Under the pieces are notes generated by a model, which had not been told where the DNA came from, searched no databases, and was given only the letters and a program-made list of their open reading frames with translations. This document shows positions 23,558-34,923 of a stretch of DNA of 64,000 nt, one piece after another. Origin of the DNA: Clonostachys chloroleuca (lineage: Eukaryota > Ascomycota > Sordariomycetes > Hypocreales > Bionectriaceae). Every line of letters begins with the position of its first letter. Position 1 is the first letter of the stretch. The position numbers and the translations under genes are program-made. Location of the stretch: NCBI GenBank assembly GCA_037952775.1, contig JBANAY010000003.1, forward strand, positions 15,500,001-15,564,000, written 5' to 3'.

Positions 23558-25754
23558 TCAGACTAGTTTAAATAGCTCTAAGTTAACCCCTCGATCACGC
23601 AAAGCTTCTGGGAGCATACGAGGATCGGAATTCATAGTCTCTCCAGTAACCTTGTTCCGAAACCACGAAAACAATTGAGGATCGTCCTTTGTCCTATCTT
23701 CTTGAATGGCTTCCCACCCAACAGGTAGCTGGTCTAACCTAGGATCTTGCTGGACCTCTTCCAATGTGTCTTTGTTGAAGAAATAGGGAGTTTGGACTCC
23801 GCAGGAGTCGGGCTTATACAGCATGACCCATGGCGCTTGGAGAGGGCCAAGGAAGGCCTCCGCGCTAGAGAACCCATGGAGATAACAACTACCAATAACT
23901 TGAAAATACCCCCTTGTCGATGGACGAAGAATAACTAATACTTTACAGCCAAGAAAGGCACATACGATATCACCTACACATATTCAGCTTCCAGACTGTA
24001 CAGTCAAGCTATTTCAGGGTTATTTACTTACCTGGCTTTGTGTCCCGATGGCTCAGGCCAAAATATCCCGTTTTGCAAGTGATAAAGGCCTGTTCAGGGA
24101 GGAACCGGAGTTCATGGGCATAGCTACTAATATCAACATTTCTGGTAGGTTCGCCAGAAGAACCCATAGAGCCCGCCAATACTTCCGCGAGTTTGTCTTT
24201 TAATTCCTGAAGGGAGGACCAAGTCACTATAGCGGGGAACCGATCTCTAAGTTTACCCTGGACAAGAGTGGTGATAAACGCGTCCAGGATGCTTTCCCCT
24301 GTAGGGTATATCCCTGTCATCAAGCTTTCTGGCTTCCAAGTGTGGAGTGCTGTCAGCCGCTTAGTTATGCCATCTGGATATGTCCCTTTGTTGCTTTGCA
24401 CAGTGGCCACCTTGACGCCGCACACTTCAAGAACGTCAGGGGCGCGATAAGTTGCCTCAGCACAAGACATCCCAGATACCAGCCCCGCCGCTCGGGATAG
24501 CAACTCGCTTAAGTTACCAGACAAATCGGGCACCCACGAAGGAAGTTGCCTAGGCCGACTTGTTCGCAAGCTACAGAATTCGAAGTGTAGCCGCTGCAAG
24601 TGGTACTTCAAGCCCAGAAACAGACTGCGATAGACTGTTGCCACGGGCAGAGCATACTCTGGTCGAATGTGAGGCAGCAAGTTAGACGAAGCGAGTCCAA
24701 GAAGCCCGTATACCTTATCATGAGGGTTGAAGCATTCTAGATGTGTGACCGTCTGGAGCAAGGTAGCGAAGTTCAGGCCTTCGAAGTTATAGCAGAATGT
24801 GCCAAGCTTTGGGAGCTTGCTCGAGGAAACACATTGAGGGATGTGTCTCTTCCACATGAGACATACAACTGCCCTGCGGAATCGTTTCCATGTCATCTGA
24901 TATGTTCCGCATTGCACGACTGCATTGTGGTTGGAGAGATGGATCTCTTGTACAACCCATAGTCGGCTGAAATAGGGGCGGTTTGCCAAGTCTGCAATAG
25001 CCTGCCAAGTACTGTCGTCATATGGCATATCGGTGAGCGAATCAAACCAGTCTTGGCGCACGCATCCAGGCGAAGGTCGAACCCAGTTTGCCTTGTTAAT
25101 TTCGACCTGTGTGGCCAAGTAGTCTAGCGTGGATAACGCAAGCGTGCTATTGTCCGATTCTTGTCCAAGCCAGATCACAACACGGACTGCCGAGCGAAAG
25201 ATATCGGCCATGCGAGGAACTTGAATATTCTTTTCACAAATACTGCTTTGGTTTATGCAAATTGCGTCAGCCCACAGTGTCCGAGCCGTATCAGGATATC
25301 GGAGATGTCTGAAGGCGCTGGCAAGATTTTCCCCAATATGAAGTGTCCTGATTTCACATAGGCCACCTTGGGAGAGGACCTGGACGGTTTGCGGGTTACT
25401 TGTACTGCCCCAAGTGTATGATAGAGCCTCATATTGTGGGAAACACGTTATATCATTGGCAGGAGAACCATGCAACGATCGAGTAACACTTCCATTAGGG
25501 TGAGCCCACGAAGAGGTATGCAAATTTTCATTCCAGAATAGGCATCGGTCCTCGGCGGTTTCTTCTGCTACCCAACCGGATGGCAAGCTTTTCTGCAGGT
25601 CATTTAAAGGCCTGTGCTGACGAGATTCCTCTCTCGTGGCCCTGAGTGACGCATGGTGAATTATGATCTTGATGCCAGACTCAGGTTGACCAGGTAGCAA
25701 TGTGAGTATTCGAATATCGTCGTCGGCTAGCGTGGAATACTCATATAAAGACAT
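23558..25754 (-). CDS. HET-domain protein with two WW-like segments
   Basis: This is a predicted heterokaryon-incompatibility-type protein of 712 residues. Exons are 25754-24032 and 23973-23558; the 58-bp intron is GTAAGT...TGTGTAG and the phases match (G|GT). The HET core runs YEALSYTWG (from about 108), LWADAICINQ, VPRMADIFRSAVRVVIWLGQ, and RPYFSRLWVVQEI. The C-terminus has the usual YFQVIGSCYLHGFSSAEAFL motif before the end. Two WW-like stretches stand out. One precedes the HET core at 57-86 (LPSGWVAEE...LFWNENLHTSSWAHP). The other is near the C-terminus at about 657-692 (LPVGWEAIQ...SWFRNKVTGETMNSDPR), each with the LPxGW start and a late Trp or Pro. No breaks are visible, so it is probably functional. 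The partner is unknown. Confidence 0.88.
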
Positions 25755-27243
25755 CGTGGCGTCGTGGGGAAGAGAAAGGACTGGAAAACGCCTTGCCTAA
25801 GCGGGGTTGTATCTATTCGGCCCCCAAAGGAACGGCGCTGCAATAGAGCTTCTGTGGGTCCGGCACTATTGATTGGTTAGGTCCATAAACACCTTCAGCG
25901 CATTTGACATAACGTGGTTGATAAGCAAGTGCTCCACTTTCTATTTTTACTTTAAACCCTGTGTTTTAAAAATCTATTAAAAAGTCAAATTTAGCCTGAA
26001 ATAGCTATAAGTTTAATGGCTTATAAGTTAACTTATATAAGTCTTAAAATAAGCTATATAAATCTTGCTAGATTTTTTAAAAAAAAACCTATACTTTTGT
26101 CGAAATATTGTTACGAATTTCCCCCCAACCCTGGGCAAGTCACGTGTGGTACCCACCTTTTCCACCAATCACCACACCATACAGAAACGGTCGACAAGAT
26201 CGCAGTGATCACAGCGATCCAGATCGCGCCGCTCACCCATAGTATATATACACATTCATTTCTTAGATAGAAACACTCTTTCAGACAGTTATCAATAACA
26301 TCGTCTACGCATCTATTGGAACTAGCTCCACAATACTCGCGCATTGACAGTGACTCGCATTGCACAGCTTACGACAACCTGATCGCGCCACTCAGAACAA
26401 CACTCTGATTGGTTACATCCTGACCTACCCTAGACCCCCGTCCAGTGTAAGTCGCCCAACCGTCACAAATATTCGTCTATATCTGTATTTTTAGAATCAG
26501 AGAGAATTTCGCAGTCGTCGTTCTAGTCGTCGTACTAGTCCTCGCCACAGGGTCCGTCATCTTCGCTGTCCGACCTGTCACTAACGTGATTGTCTCCTCC
26601 CAGTTGTAGTTGACGGACCAAGCATAATGTGTGTGACGCGCAGATCGTGGATTGAAATGAGGCAAATCAGTCGCTATGGGATTATATGGGAATAAACCGG
26701 AGATAGACAAGAACTGGAGAAGTAGACAGGGGTATGCGACAATTAGGGGTACAGGACAATTAGGAATAAAAGAGTAGGTGACGACTTGAGTTTAGATATA
26801 CTTTTACGTGATCGTATACAGAGACACAGCTATTACCAGAACTAAACCTAGTTTAAAACTTAGTTTTCAGGAGCACAGGAGATTATACCTCCTGAGTAAG
26901 AAAACATGCTTATGTTTCACGTGATATAACCGCACGGGGTATACTGCCTAATTATGCATTAGTACCTAATGCCATGGTATATGCATCAGTACCCGAGGTC
27001 ATCATGATATGTCTAATGTTTCTTAATATAACCTTACTCTTATATCGATTTCTCTTTCTTCTTTCTTCTAGCTTATATGCAATATTCGCTACATATACTC
27101 TATCCGTGTCACATCTCTGTTCTAAATCAATACGGCTATTCCCAAATTCGAAGTGATTCCCAGCGGAAATTGCTTACGATCAAGGACATATTAGTTCATT
27201 TCTCGGATACCAACCATTCGATATACGAATATCTAAGCTAAAT
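25755..27243. other. AT-rich intergenic region
   Basis: The 25.9-26.1 kb part is very AT-rich with repeated words such as TATAAGT and AAGCTATATAA, as expected of RIP-mutated DNA. A TATATATACAC stretch occurs near 26240. No supportable genes. Confidence 0.4.
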
Positions 27244-27870
27244 TTGTCAGCAGTGGAAAGGAGCAACAAGAGACACGGTACTGCTTCTTTGCCCGCAAGC
27301 ATTGAAACTGAGAGCGACAAAGCGTTCACTCATGAAGATTACACTGTTGGATGGGTTTGTGCGTTACCCAAGGAGCAGACCACGGCTTTAGCAATGCTAG
27401 ATCAAATACACCCTGACCTCCGGAACCCACTAAATGATCCTACTTCCTATACTCTGGGATCTATCGGTAGCCATAATGTCGCTATAGCGTGTCTGCCAAA
27501 AGGGAAATATGGGACAAACTCAACAGCAGCTACTGCGGCTCGGATGGTCGGTACTTTCCCACCCATTAAAGTTGGCTTAAAGGTTGGAATTGGAGGCGGA
27601 ATTCCACCTACCGTCAGACTCGGTGATGTTGTGGTTGGTACACCCATTGATCAATATCCTGGAGCCGTGCAGTGGGACCTTGGTAAAGCTGAAGAAGGCG
27701 GGAGATCACAAAGCTAGAAACCCGCCATGCGATGAGTGGATCGAAGATACCGGAATACCTTTATGAACTGGAATGCAAATGGCCTAGGCTAGCACCTCGC
27801 TATATTTGGTCCAATTCTCTGACGGACCCTCTGTCCGCAGAACGTGGGTCCTACTTCTACGAAGGACTAC
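27244..27870 (+). pseudogene. Nucleoside-phosphorylase-like domain (PNP_UDP type), truncated
   Basis: The frame encodes the N-terminal domain found in many fungal NLR-like proteins: YTVGWVCALPKEQTTALAML, SYTLGSIGSHNVAIACLPKG, a Gly-rich VGIGGGIPPTVRLGDVVVGT loop, and QYPGAVQWDLGKAEEGG. After about 27706 the frame breaks. The related continuation MSGSKIPEYLYELECKWPRL reappears from 27732 in another frame, as if an internal segment had been deleted. The position equivalent to the start codon reads TTG. No NACHT or repeat domain follows, so only a stub remains. It lies next to the HET gene, divergently oriented. Confidence 0.8.
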
Positions 27871-27989
27871 TAAGAGCCATTTATCTATTTTGCCTATATA
27901 AGGCGCCCGATGCCCTCAGCAAATGAGAGTCCTGAGGGCATGCTGGTAACAACTTCTTCCTCATACAATGAAACCCTTTGTGAATCTTA

Positions 27990-29656
27990 ACAGCATGATT
28001 ACCTAGACTCTTCCAGCTGTTCATGGTTCGGAGCATGCCGATCATGCGAAACAGCAGACATCCATTTCCTCCCCAGAACCCTCCTTTCCCTCACCTCCTG
28101 CGTCGGCTCCCTACGATCAAGTATCTCATGAGCCAATCTACATCTCGTCTGATGATGAGAGTACATTTGATGCAGATGAAGAAGTGAGTTGCGACGGCTC
28201 TCGGGATATGGATGACTCAAGGTCAGATGATACTCTTCCGTAGATCGACACAATCGTTGCATCTATCAAGAGGAGCTCATCTGTTCTGTCACCCATGAGT
28301 AAATGTTGTTGAGGCATGCCTTTTACACAAGCGTTCGAGCGTGGCCGACAATCCTGTCCAGGATCTCCTAATAATGCCAACCAGCCACAGCTACTTGATC
28401 CAGGTGTGAGTCGGCCAAGCCAGGAGGCTGTAACAGGTCCGGATGTCTTGCTTTCCCGCACACCGATGAGCACGCAAGCCAGCAGTGCCGTGCTTGGCCA
28501 TTCGTCGGGTAGCCCCGGATATACTGGGCTGGTCACCAAAGGTGATGCTATCATACCAGGCCACCTTCCGGAGACGCTGGAGGTGTCTTGTTCTGAGAGC
28601 TGTGAGGTTTCCAATGCTATAGCCATTTCGCCTCAGATCGGGATGGAGCAGACACGAGATGATTCACAGAGTACACTAGGAAGCTGTTCCGAGGGTCGCT
28701 CCGATACTCAGTCCAGCTCCGACTCCGACGGCCCTATGCGGCAGCGCAGGGAGGACAGTCTCATATCATTCACTTCACTGTCGTTAGACATCCACGAAAA
28801 AGAGGAAGCGTACGGCGACGCAGAGGAAGCTATCGATGATGACGTCAGTCAGCTCCTAACCGGGCAGCTTCGCTGCAAGGGGACACACAAGGACCGCTTC
28901 GCCCCTGAGCAAGACCCAGCCTCCCACTGCGATTCTGATTCTGATGTCAGCTCAAGCTCTGGCTCTGAAGCTGCTATACATGATGACGAAGATTATAACC
29001 CCTCTCCTTGCCGCGGTGAACGGGAACAGGCAAGCAATAATTCTGTCGATGATGATGCGGATGGTCCTGACCCTCCCCTTCCACACAAAACGTCGGGAAG
29101 TGGGCGGGTCTCAGTCTAGTTCCAGGCCACATCGGCGTAGCAAACGTCTCGCCAACCCTAAACAAATAGTCAATGCATCAGGGCTGCGCACGCCAGTCCG
29201 TAGTGCCAGCTCGGTATCATCACATAGCTCATTCACCGCAGCTGATGAGGAAATGCCAGCTGCAAGATATGAGGAACGGCCTTTGCAAGGGGCCACGCTC
29301 AAACGCTTGGCCATGAATGGTAAAGTGACCCTTCAACTGGAGTTCAGCCGGGAGCCGTATGTCGGTGGCCATGCACCGGGCTCACATAGGGACAACAAAT
29401 TCCAAACTCAAGTAACGAAGAGGTCGTACCGAACACAGCGAAGCCCGACCAGTCATGGTTTCACTCGTGAGGAGGATGATCTCATCGTCAAATTGAAGGA
29501 AGAGCAGCAGCTTCGTTGGCCAGAAATCCACGAATAATTCAGCGATAAATTTCCACAACGACGATCTCAGGGAAGCCTTCAGGCTCGTTACTGTACAAAG
29601 CTGAAAAATGGCAAACGGGCTGGGAGGAAGTCTAGGCAGGGTCGGGCCACGAGATA
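27990..29656 (+). pseudogene. Myb/SANT-like protein gene, broken in several places
   Basis: A Ser/Asp-rich low-complexity protein is readable in pieces. The first piece holds the motif EPIYISSDDEST (about 28118) and ends at a TAG near 28241. A long piece, 28316-29119, is rich in SDSD. The frame then shifts around 29085-29115 to VGGSQSSSRPHRRSKRLA. The end has a Myb-like helix-turn-helix: FTREEDDLIVKLKEEQQLRWPEIHE, a TAA at 29535-29537, then FPQRRSQGSLQARYCTKLK. In intact relatives, known from memory, the GRTKGALQVRY-type third helix follows directly. Several stops and a shift mean it is a pseudogene. Confidence 0.65.
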
Positions 29657-29821
29657 AGTTTTACATGAAGAATTCATTCCCTATCGAATGTTCTGTAAAG
29701 TCGATGGCCCATTTATAATGCCAAACTTGTTTCGAATCACATTTTTCTATTTGGGTCCATCCCAGCCTCTCTCACTCTCCTGGGTCCTTTTTTTGTCGCC
29801 GGTGTCTGCTCATTACTGTTG

Positions 29822-29839
29822 ATATATATATATATATAT
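29822..29839. repeat. (AT)9 microsatellite
   Basis: Nine consecutive AT dinucleotides. Confidence 0.95.
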
Positions 29840-30469
29840 CGTCGTCTCACTTCTACCCCACAACGCCTTGAGCCACTCCACGTGACCTCGAATTATTATA
29901 GCTTGACCTAGACCCGACTTAAGGATGGACGCTGAGTATGTGAGGCGAGGCCCAGGCTTGTTGCACGCAAGACAGGATGGAAATCAACTATCATCGGGCG
30001 TCGCCCGCGGATGAACGTCACTCGCGATGAACTTCGATAACAAGATGATAACACCGAGTCTCTGCAGTTCCCTCCGCGTAAGAGGTACTAGGTCACTGGG
30101 CCCATATTTTGCCTTTGTGAGGCGGTCGAGCACCCAATTGAGACATAGGGCACCTATACAACAGGAACCCCATTACAGCTCGCAACTTGCTACATTGTTA
30201 CAAGCCGCACAGTTGCTCAGCCACTCAGTTTGAGGTGCCATGATACAAGCTGAACACGTGACTTTCCCAGGAGTTTAGTGTTGAAGTAGCTAGTTAAGTG
30301 GGTTCAGCCAACACAGCAAAGAGATTTGGGATCTTCATGGAAAATCGCGATAGTGCGGATTAGGATAAAAATTACAATTAGATATTAGCAATTCGGCCAT
30401 TTTATTGCAGCTCGGAGATGTGTGGCATAATATTGTTGCATCAGGTGGTAGTGAAGACCTGGCTTGGCT

Positions 30470-30712
30470 TGTCCTTCCACAGGAAGTTTTTACACAAACT
30501 CGCGATGCCGTTCGGGTTTCGATAGCTTCTGTATCGTCTTCAGGAAGCTCAATCTCGATTAAACCAGGCTGTACCAGCTGGTGGCCTTCTTTGAAATGAG
30601 GACCCAACATAGCATTGGAAAACTTCGGACACATTCGTGAGAAAGAGTGAATGGACTCTAAGGTGCCTGCTGTTTAGTCCAACTATGAACAGGACATCAC
30701 CGTTCACAGCAG
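30470..30712 (-). pseudogene. BTB/POZ domain relic
   Basis: On the minus strand a BTB-like pattern is readable: GDVLFIVGLNSRHLRVHSLF, LTNVSEVF, then after a one-base shift near 30615 AMLGPHFKEG...IEIELPEDDTEAIE. The order (V-HS-L---S-VF, F-EG, I-LPEDD-EA) is characteristic of fungal BTB proteins. Coding degenerates after that, and no full-length gene is present. Confidence 0.6.
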
Positions 30713-31149
30713 TATGAACGAGTTCATCTATCTTATTGGAATCCTCCGTGAGGATATCGAAACGTGGCTGGGAGGCTGGGCGACTTTATCACACCTCTTA
30801 GCACGGCTCTCTGCATCTCGTGCTACGCAACAGGGTCAGTCCAAAGTGATTGAGGACAATCCTATAGGAAATGGTTTTGGTACCTTCAGTGCCCTGTTTG
30901 ATTCCATCTGGAAAGGAAGGGTATCTTCCGCTCACAGAGCGCGTTGAATCGACTTGATCTAGAAGGTAAGTGTTAAGACTGCCTCTCCACAAGATATTAT
31001 TGAATATACTCAGATCATCAGGACCTTGCATCTAGCCTTCTATCAGCGCTTTAAATTTTCCCGGTCACCCGCCTTCTATCGTCGAATAGTAGGCGTAATG
31101 CCCTCTGAAACGATCTCCTGATAATCATTTCTTCAATTGCATCCAGCAG

Positions 31150-31835
31150 CTTTGGCTTCGACCGTACCAAACTACTACTACGATCCGCCCTTGTCGATGA
31201 ATGTGACGATATAATTATTTGGAAACAATTCTACTATGCTGTCGCTGAATCTACTCCACCTCCCCAACCGGTAGCCTCCTCCATCTAGCAAATCCCATGG
31301 CTACGCAACACCAGCACCTTCGCGAACTCGTCAGAACATCGCAAATACGGGAGCGATGTGCTCAAAGAGGAGCCCGGCTCTATGTATGTCGGGCCCGGCG
31401 ACTTCCATGACACGTACTTCAAAGAGGTAACCGACCTAGAAGCCGCATCTGAGGCACTCTCCGCTGAGTGCCAAGCAGGTAGAAATCCGCGCTTTGGTAA
31501 TAGCTGGAGTGGATGGCCCGAAGACGCCAAGCAGGAAGATGTGCTGTGATGATTCTCGGGCTTCCGCGGAAGCCTGGCGGCGTTTGCGGAGCGCAGAAAA
31601 TCAGTGCCGACTCATAAACGAAGACCACTGGCGAAACCCAACGACCTGATGATCCTCGTGCCAGGAGAGCTCAAGAGCAATCGGTCAGCCGCTAAAGCCT
31701 CAGAGGCATGGCTCGGTCTCGGAAGGTACGTAAGCGAAGTGCTTGCTACCCAGGACACTTGTCACTTTGTCTTAGCCTTCACTATTCGCGGCCCTTTCAC
31801 GCGGATCTGGCCGTTTGGGTTGACTTTAAGTGTAT
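31150..31835 (+). pseudogene. FunK1-type fungal protein kinase, N-terminal relic
   Basis: The sequence reads as the FunK1 N-terminal region: FGFDRTKLLLRSALVDECDD, AVAESTPPPQPVASS, a TAG at 31285-31287, NTSTFANSSEHRKYGSDVLK, MYVGPGDFHDTYFKEV, WPEDAKQEDVL, two adjacent TGA codons at about 31547-31552, then ILVPGELKSNRSA and EAWLGLGRYVSEVLATQDT. About 30 residues seem deleted before ILVPGELKSN. The frame ends at ...GPFTRIWPF where mariner sequence begins, so the kinase catalytic part is missing here. Confidence 0.75.
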
Positions 31836-31900
31836 ATCCTCGCAGAGGATTCCAATAAGATAGATAAAGAGTATATCCTCGCGGAGGATTCCAATAGCTC
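31831..31900. repeat. Two-copy 39-bp-period direct repeat with palindromic core
   Basis: GTATATCCTCGC(A/G)GAGGATTCCAATA occurs twice; ATCCTC-GCG-GAGGAT is palindromic. It marks the FunK1/mariner junction. Confidence 0.7.
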
Positions 31901-32299
31901 AAGACGGGGTTCTGCTATCGCGGGTTCTCCGAGACTCGACTCCATATTCGAGGGCTTCATCAAGCAGCTACTTCGCCACTGTGGAAAATTCCCGCAGGCC
32001 AAGTCCGTCCTGGTGATAGACAATGCAAGCTTGCATAGGGCATGGAAATTAAGAGAAATTTGCTCTGCGGTGGGGGCAAAGATCGTCTTTTTCCCACCTT
32101 ATTCCCAGACTTGAATCCTATAGATAAGCATTTCGGCGAAGTCACGGGGTTTATGAGGAAAGAGTAGTACACGCGAGATACCAGAGCCCTTTCCTTCGGA
32201 TACTTTCTCAAGTAGTGTATCCATCATGTTAGGACAAAGCGTAAAAGCGGAGAGGGACACTTCCGTAATTCAAGCATTACAATAGAGTACCCGGACTAG
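31836..32299 (+). mobile_element. Tc1/mariner-type DDE transposase fragment
   Basis: The encoded segment FEGFIKQLLRHCGKFPQAKS-VLVIDNASLHRA carries one catalytic Asp (VIDNAS). PPYSPDLNPI is recognisable after a one-base break at about 32105, and the tail SGEGHFRNSSITIEYPD ends at TAG 32297-32299. Other stops occur in between (about 32164 and 32213). The 5' half of the transposase and the inverted terminal repeats were not found. It begins directly where the FunK1 relic stops. Confidence 0.75.
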
Positions 32300-32364
32300 G
32301 ACTTCGTAGGGAACTTGAGCCGTGTACTGGAATTACATGTATTATGAGTCGCCCGCGAAGGACA

Positions 32365-32737
32365 TCAGATAAGCCGCAGCATAGCTAAAAGAGATATAAT
32401 GCCATCGCCATCCACGGTGACCACAGCGTCCTGATTCGCGCTGTGGCAAGCTTTGTAAAAGTCGCACTTCCCCAACCTGCACACGTAATGCACCTTCCGG
32501 CCCTTCTCGCGACATGCCACCTGCATCTTGCTTGAGCTTCCGCAGTGACACAGCGGATTGCTAGGGTCGTTGCCTCGATCATCAGCGAATGCAAGAAACT
32601 GTCCACAACAGATGCATTTATAGTATGGACGTCCTGCGTTTCCGTTTCGGTTGGATGTGCGAGTGATGTGCTTCTTACTTGGCCCTCGGCATCGAAAGCA
32701 AATAGGAGGCTCCTCAGGAGGCGGTGCAAGACTAATC
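32365..32737 (-). CDS. GRF-like zinc-ribbon protein (exon or fragment)
   Basis: An uninterrupted minus-strand frame without an early ATG encodes CFRCRGPSKKHITRTSNRNG, NAGRPYYKCICCGQFLAFAD, DRGNDPSNPLCHCGSSSKMQ, then VHYVCRLGKCDFYKACHSA, and stops at TGA 32365-32367. Paired Cys residues and the GRPYY(K/I)C and C-x-CG-x-SS pattern resemble fungal GRF zinc-finger proteins, with two consecutive zinc-binding modules. The 5' exon is not resolved. An acceptor-like GGATTAG lies just upstream. It may be an exon of a small gene or a fragment. Confidence 0.6.
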
Positions 32738-33264
32738 CTTCTTACAGAACCGACATCAAATGATATACAAGCCTAGGCGAAGTAAGCTTAGTTCCGTAAA
32801 GAAAGGTTTGGCCTCCCTTACCATGTTCGAAAGCTTAGTGTGATGGAGGCTGGTTATAGTCATTGCAAAGGAGGTTAGCGATGTATTGTCATCGCAGGGA
32901 AAGGACCATAATACAAGAAGCTGGAGAGGGCATACTGCACATACTTATAATTGCGCTCATACATGTTAATCGCCTCAAGATCCGCAGGCAGCAATCATTC
33001 TTGAAGATGCAAGAAAGTTTCTCGGATGTCGGAATGGCATCAGTGGCTCTTCAGCAGCAAGGTTAGGTTTTGGCGGAAACAACTCGCAGCAGGAACATTC
33101 CGTACACCAGGAATCCATCTAGTGTAGAACACTGCTATTTGCGTGTGCGTATAATAGCCTGGATCTGTCCTCTACCAATCAACTAAATAAAACGAATGTA
33201 AGTACACAATAAACAGCTAGGAATCCGATTCTATTTCTCAGGGCCACCAGAAAATAAAACTTTC

Positions 33265-34739
33265 CTATAGCTTAGCCGCTAACTTGTCCAAGTTCCCCCT
33301 AGGACAGCACATATTAGCTGCCTCGGTATGGCCTAAATCATCAGGACCTGCAAGCCTGATGATCCAGTACTGGGTGGCCTTGGGAGCTGGTGCGGGAAGT
33401 AAAAGCTGCCGGCTGATATATAGTGCCCACTCCGGCAGAGAAACTAGTTGCGAGTTTTGGCTGTAAAGCAAAAACTGTAGTGCCTGGATCATTCGTGCCA
33501 GTATCTCTACGTAGAGATCCTTGTTTCCTTTTCCTTGTAATACATCACCGAAGTACTCAAGGATGTCCTGCTTGACGTACTCCTCCCTTGAAGGGCGCAT
33601 ATCCTCCGGTCCCAATGCCCACATTTCATACGCCCATAGCGCCAGCAAGTGCAATAGTAACATTTCGTGAAGTTTCGGCATTCCCCAACTCTGCGGGATG
33701 AAGAGTTTTTTTCGACTCCACTGAAGTAGACGTGGGTTTTCCGCTAGATGCGATCTAACTGGTGGTGGTAATTGGTGGTTAACGTGGATAGAGAAGATTG
33801 ACAATAAGATAGTCCTCTCTTGGCGCAGCTCTATATTGGAGAGGTGCAGCGTTTTCCCCAGAGTGTAAAATCAGTTATTTGAGTTATAGAAAGGTTCCAG
33901 GCTAAGTTAGACTCCGTCTGAGGAATGAGTATTTCAGTGCCCTTTAAAGAGTGCCTGACCTCCTTGTCGATCGCTGTTATGTTTTGTCCACGAAAGATGC
34001 GGCTAGATGCAAGTTTCAAGTGGAACGTCCGGGAATTAAGTCGCTCTGGATGATCACAGACCAGGACTCCAAGACTCTCTGCAAGAAGATACAAATTCTG
34101 TAGTGGTGTTCGATTGCGAGAAGGCTGCACATGGCTCCGCACGGAAGGCCACAAAACTCGACGCAGGAGGGCAATCACCTGAATGCCATCCTCTGCAGTG
34201 CTGTAATGTGGAAGAGACTGCGCTATTTGTTTGATAACTTCGTTGTGATCGAATTTCTGTAAGAGTGATTCAGAATCACCATCTCCCGCAACATACAACC
34301 CCAGGAACACTGCCCTGCGAGCAGCCTCTGCAACGACATCAGGGTGCATGGCATGAAGCTTATCAACTAGCATTGGACTTTCAACCCAAGCAGCAGGCTG
34401 GGGAAGCTGCTTACGATACCAATCCCCAAGATGTCGCGCGATCTCAGCGGCGACGTGCTTCATATGTTGAACATCCGTTATTTCTGTGAGCGGCGTTCCA
34501 GCAGGTAATGAGGGCTCGTACTGTTGCCCGAGCTGTAACCCATAATCACAGAGCAGAGCTGAGCCGATTGCGGTGATGGATTGAGAACTCGCCACGGTGG
34601 GGAGGGTCATGGCAATAGGTACCAAGAATGGATCTAGTTGTCCATGGTAACTAATAACTGCCATAGTGGGATGGGATATCTTGCGCTGGCGCAGAGGCGG
34701 CTGCCTGTGGAGGAACACCATCTGACTCTCGTCCTCCAT
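33265..34739 (-). CDS. Unrecognised protein with one frame break
   Basis: The first frame (34739-33831) begins MEDESQMVFLHRQ and ends at CTLWGK; the second (to 33265) continues as TLHLSNIELRQERTILL and ends GNLDKLAAKL. Adding one base in the TTTTCCCC tract (33852-33859) would fuse them into one protein of about 490 residues. A Pro-rich open frame at 34923-34740 may be an additional N-terminal segment, but the join is not clear. The composition is globular, with His/Leu-rich helices and no transmembrane segment or motif that I recognise. It may be lineage-specific. Confidence 0.55.
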
Positions 34740-34923
34740 ATTTTATGCACTCCTTCAACGACGGTAATGGTTGAGGAGCTAGCAGTCCTGGGGCTGTGGA
34801 GTCATGGTATGGTAGTGATACGTCCGCAGACTTTTCCTGATATTCCGATGCTTCAAGGGGTATAGGTTGGACAGGCAAGAGTTGAAAGCCGCCAGACCTT
34901 GGATAAACCGGCGAGGAAGACAT

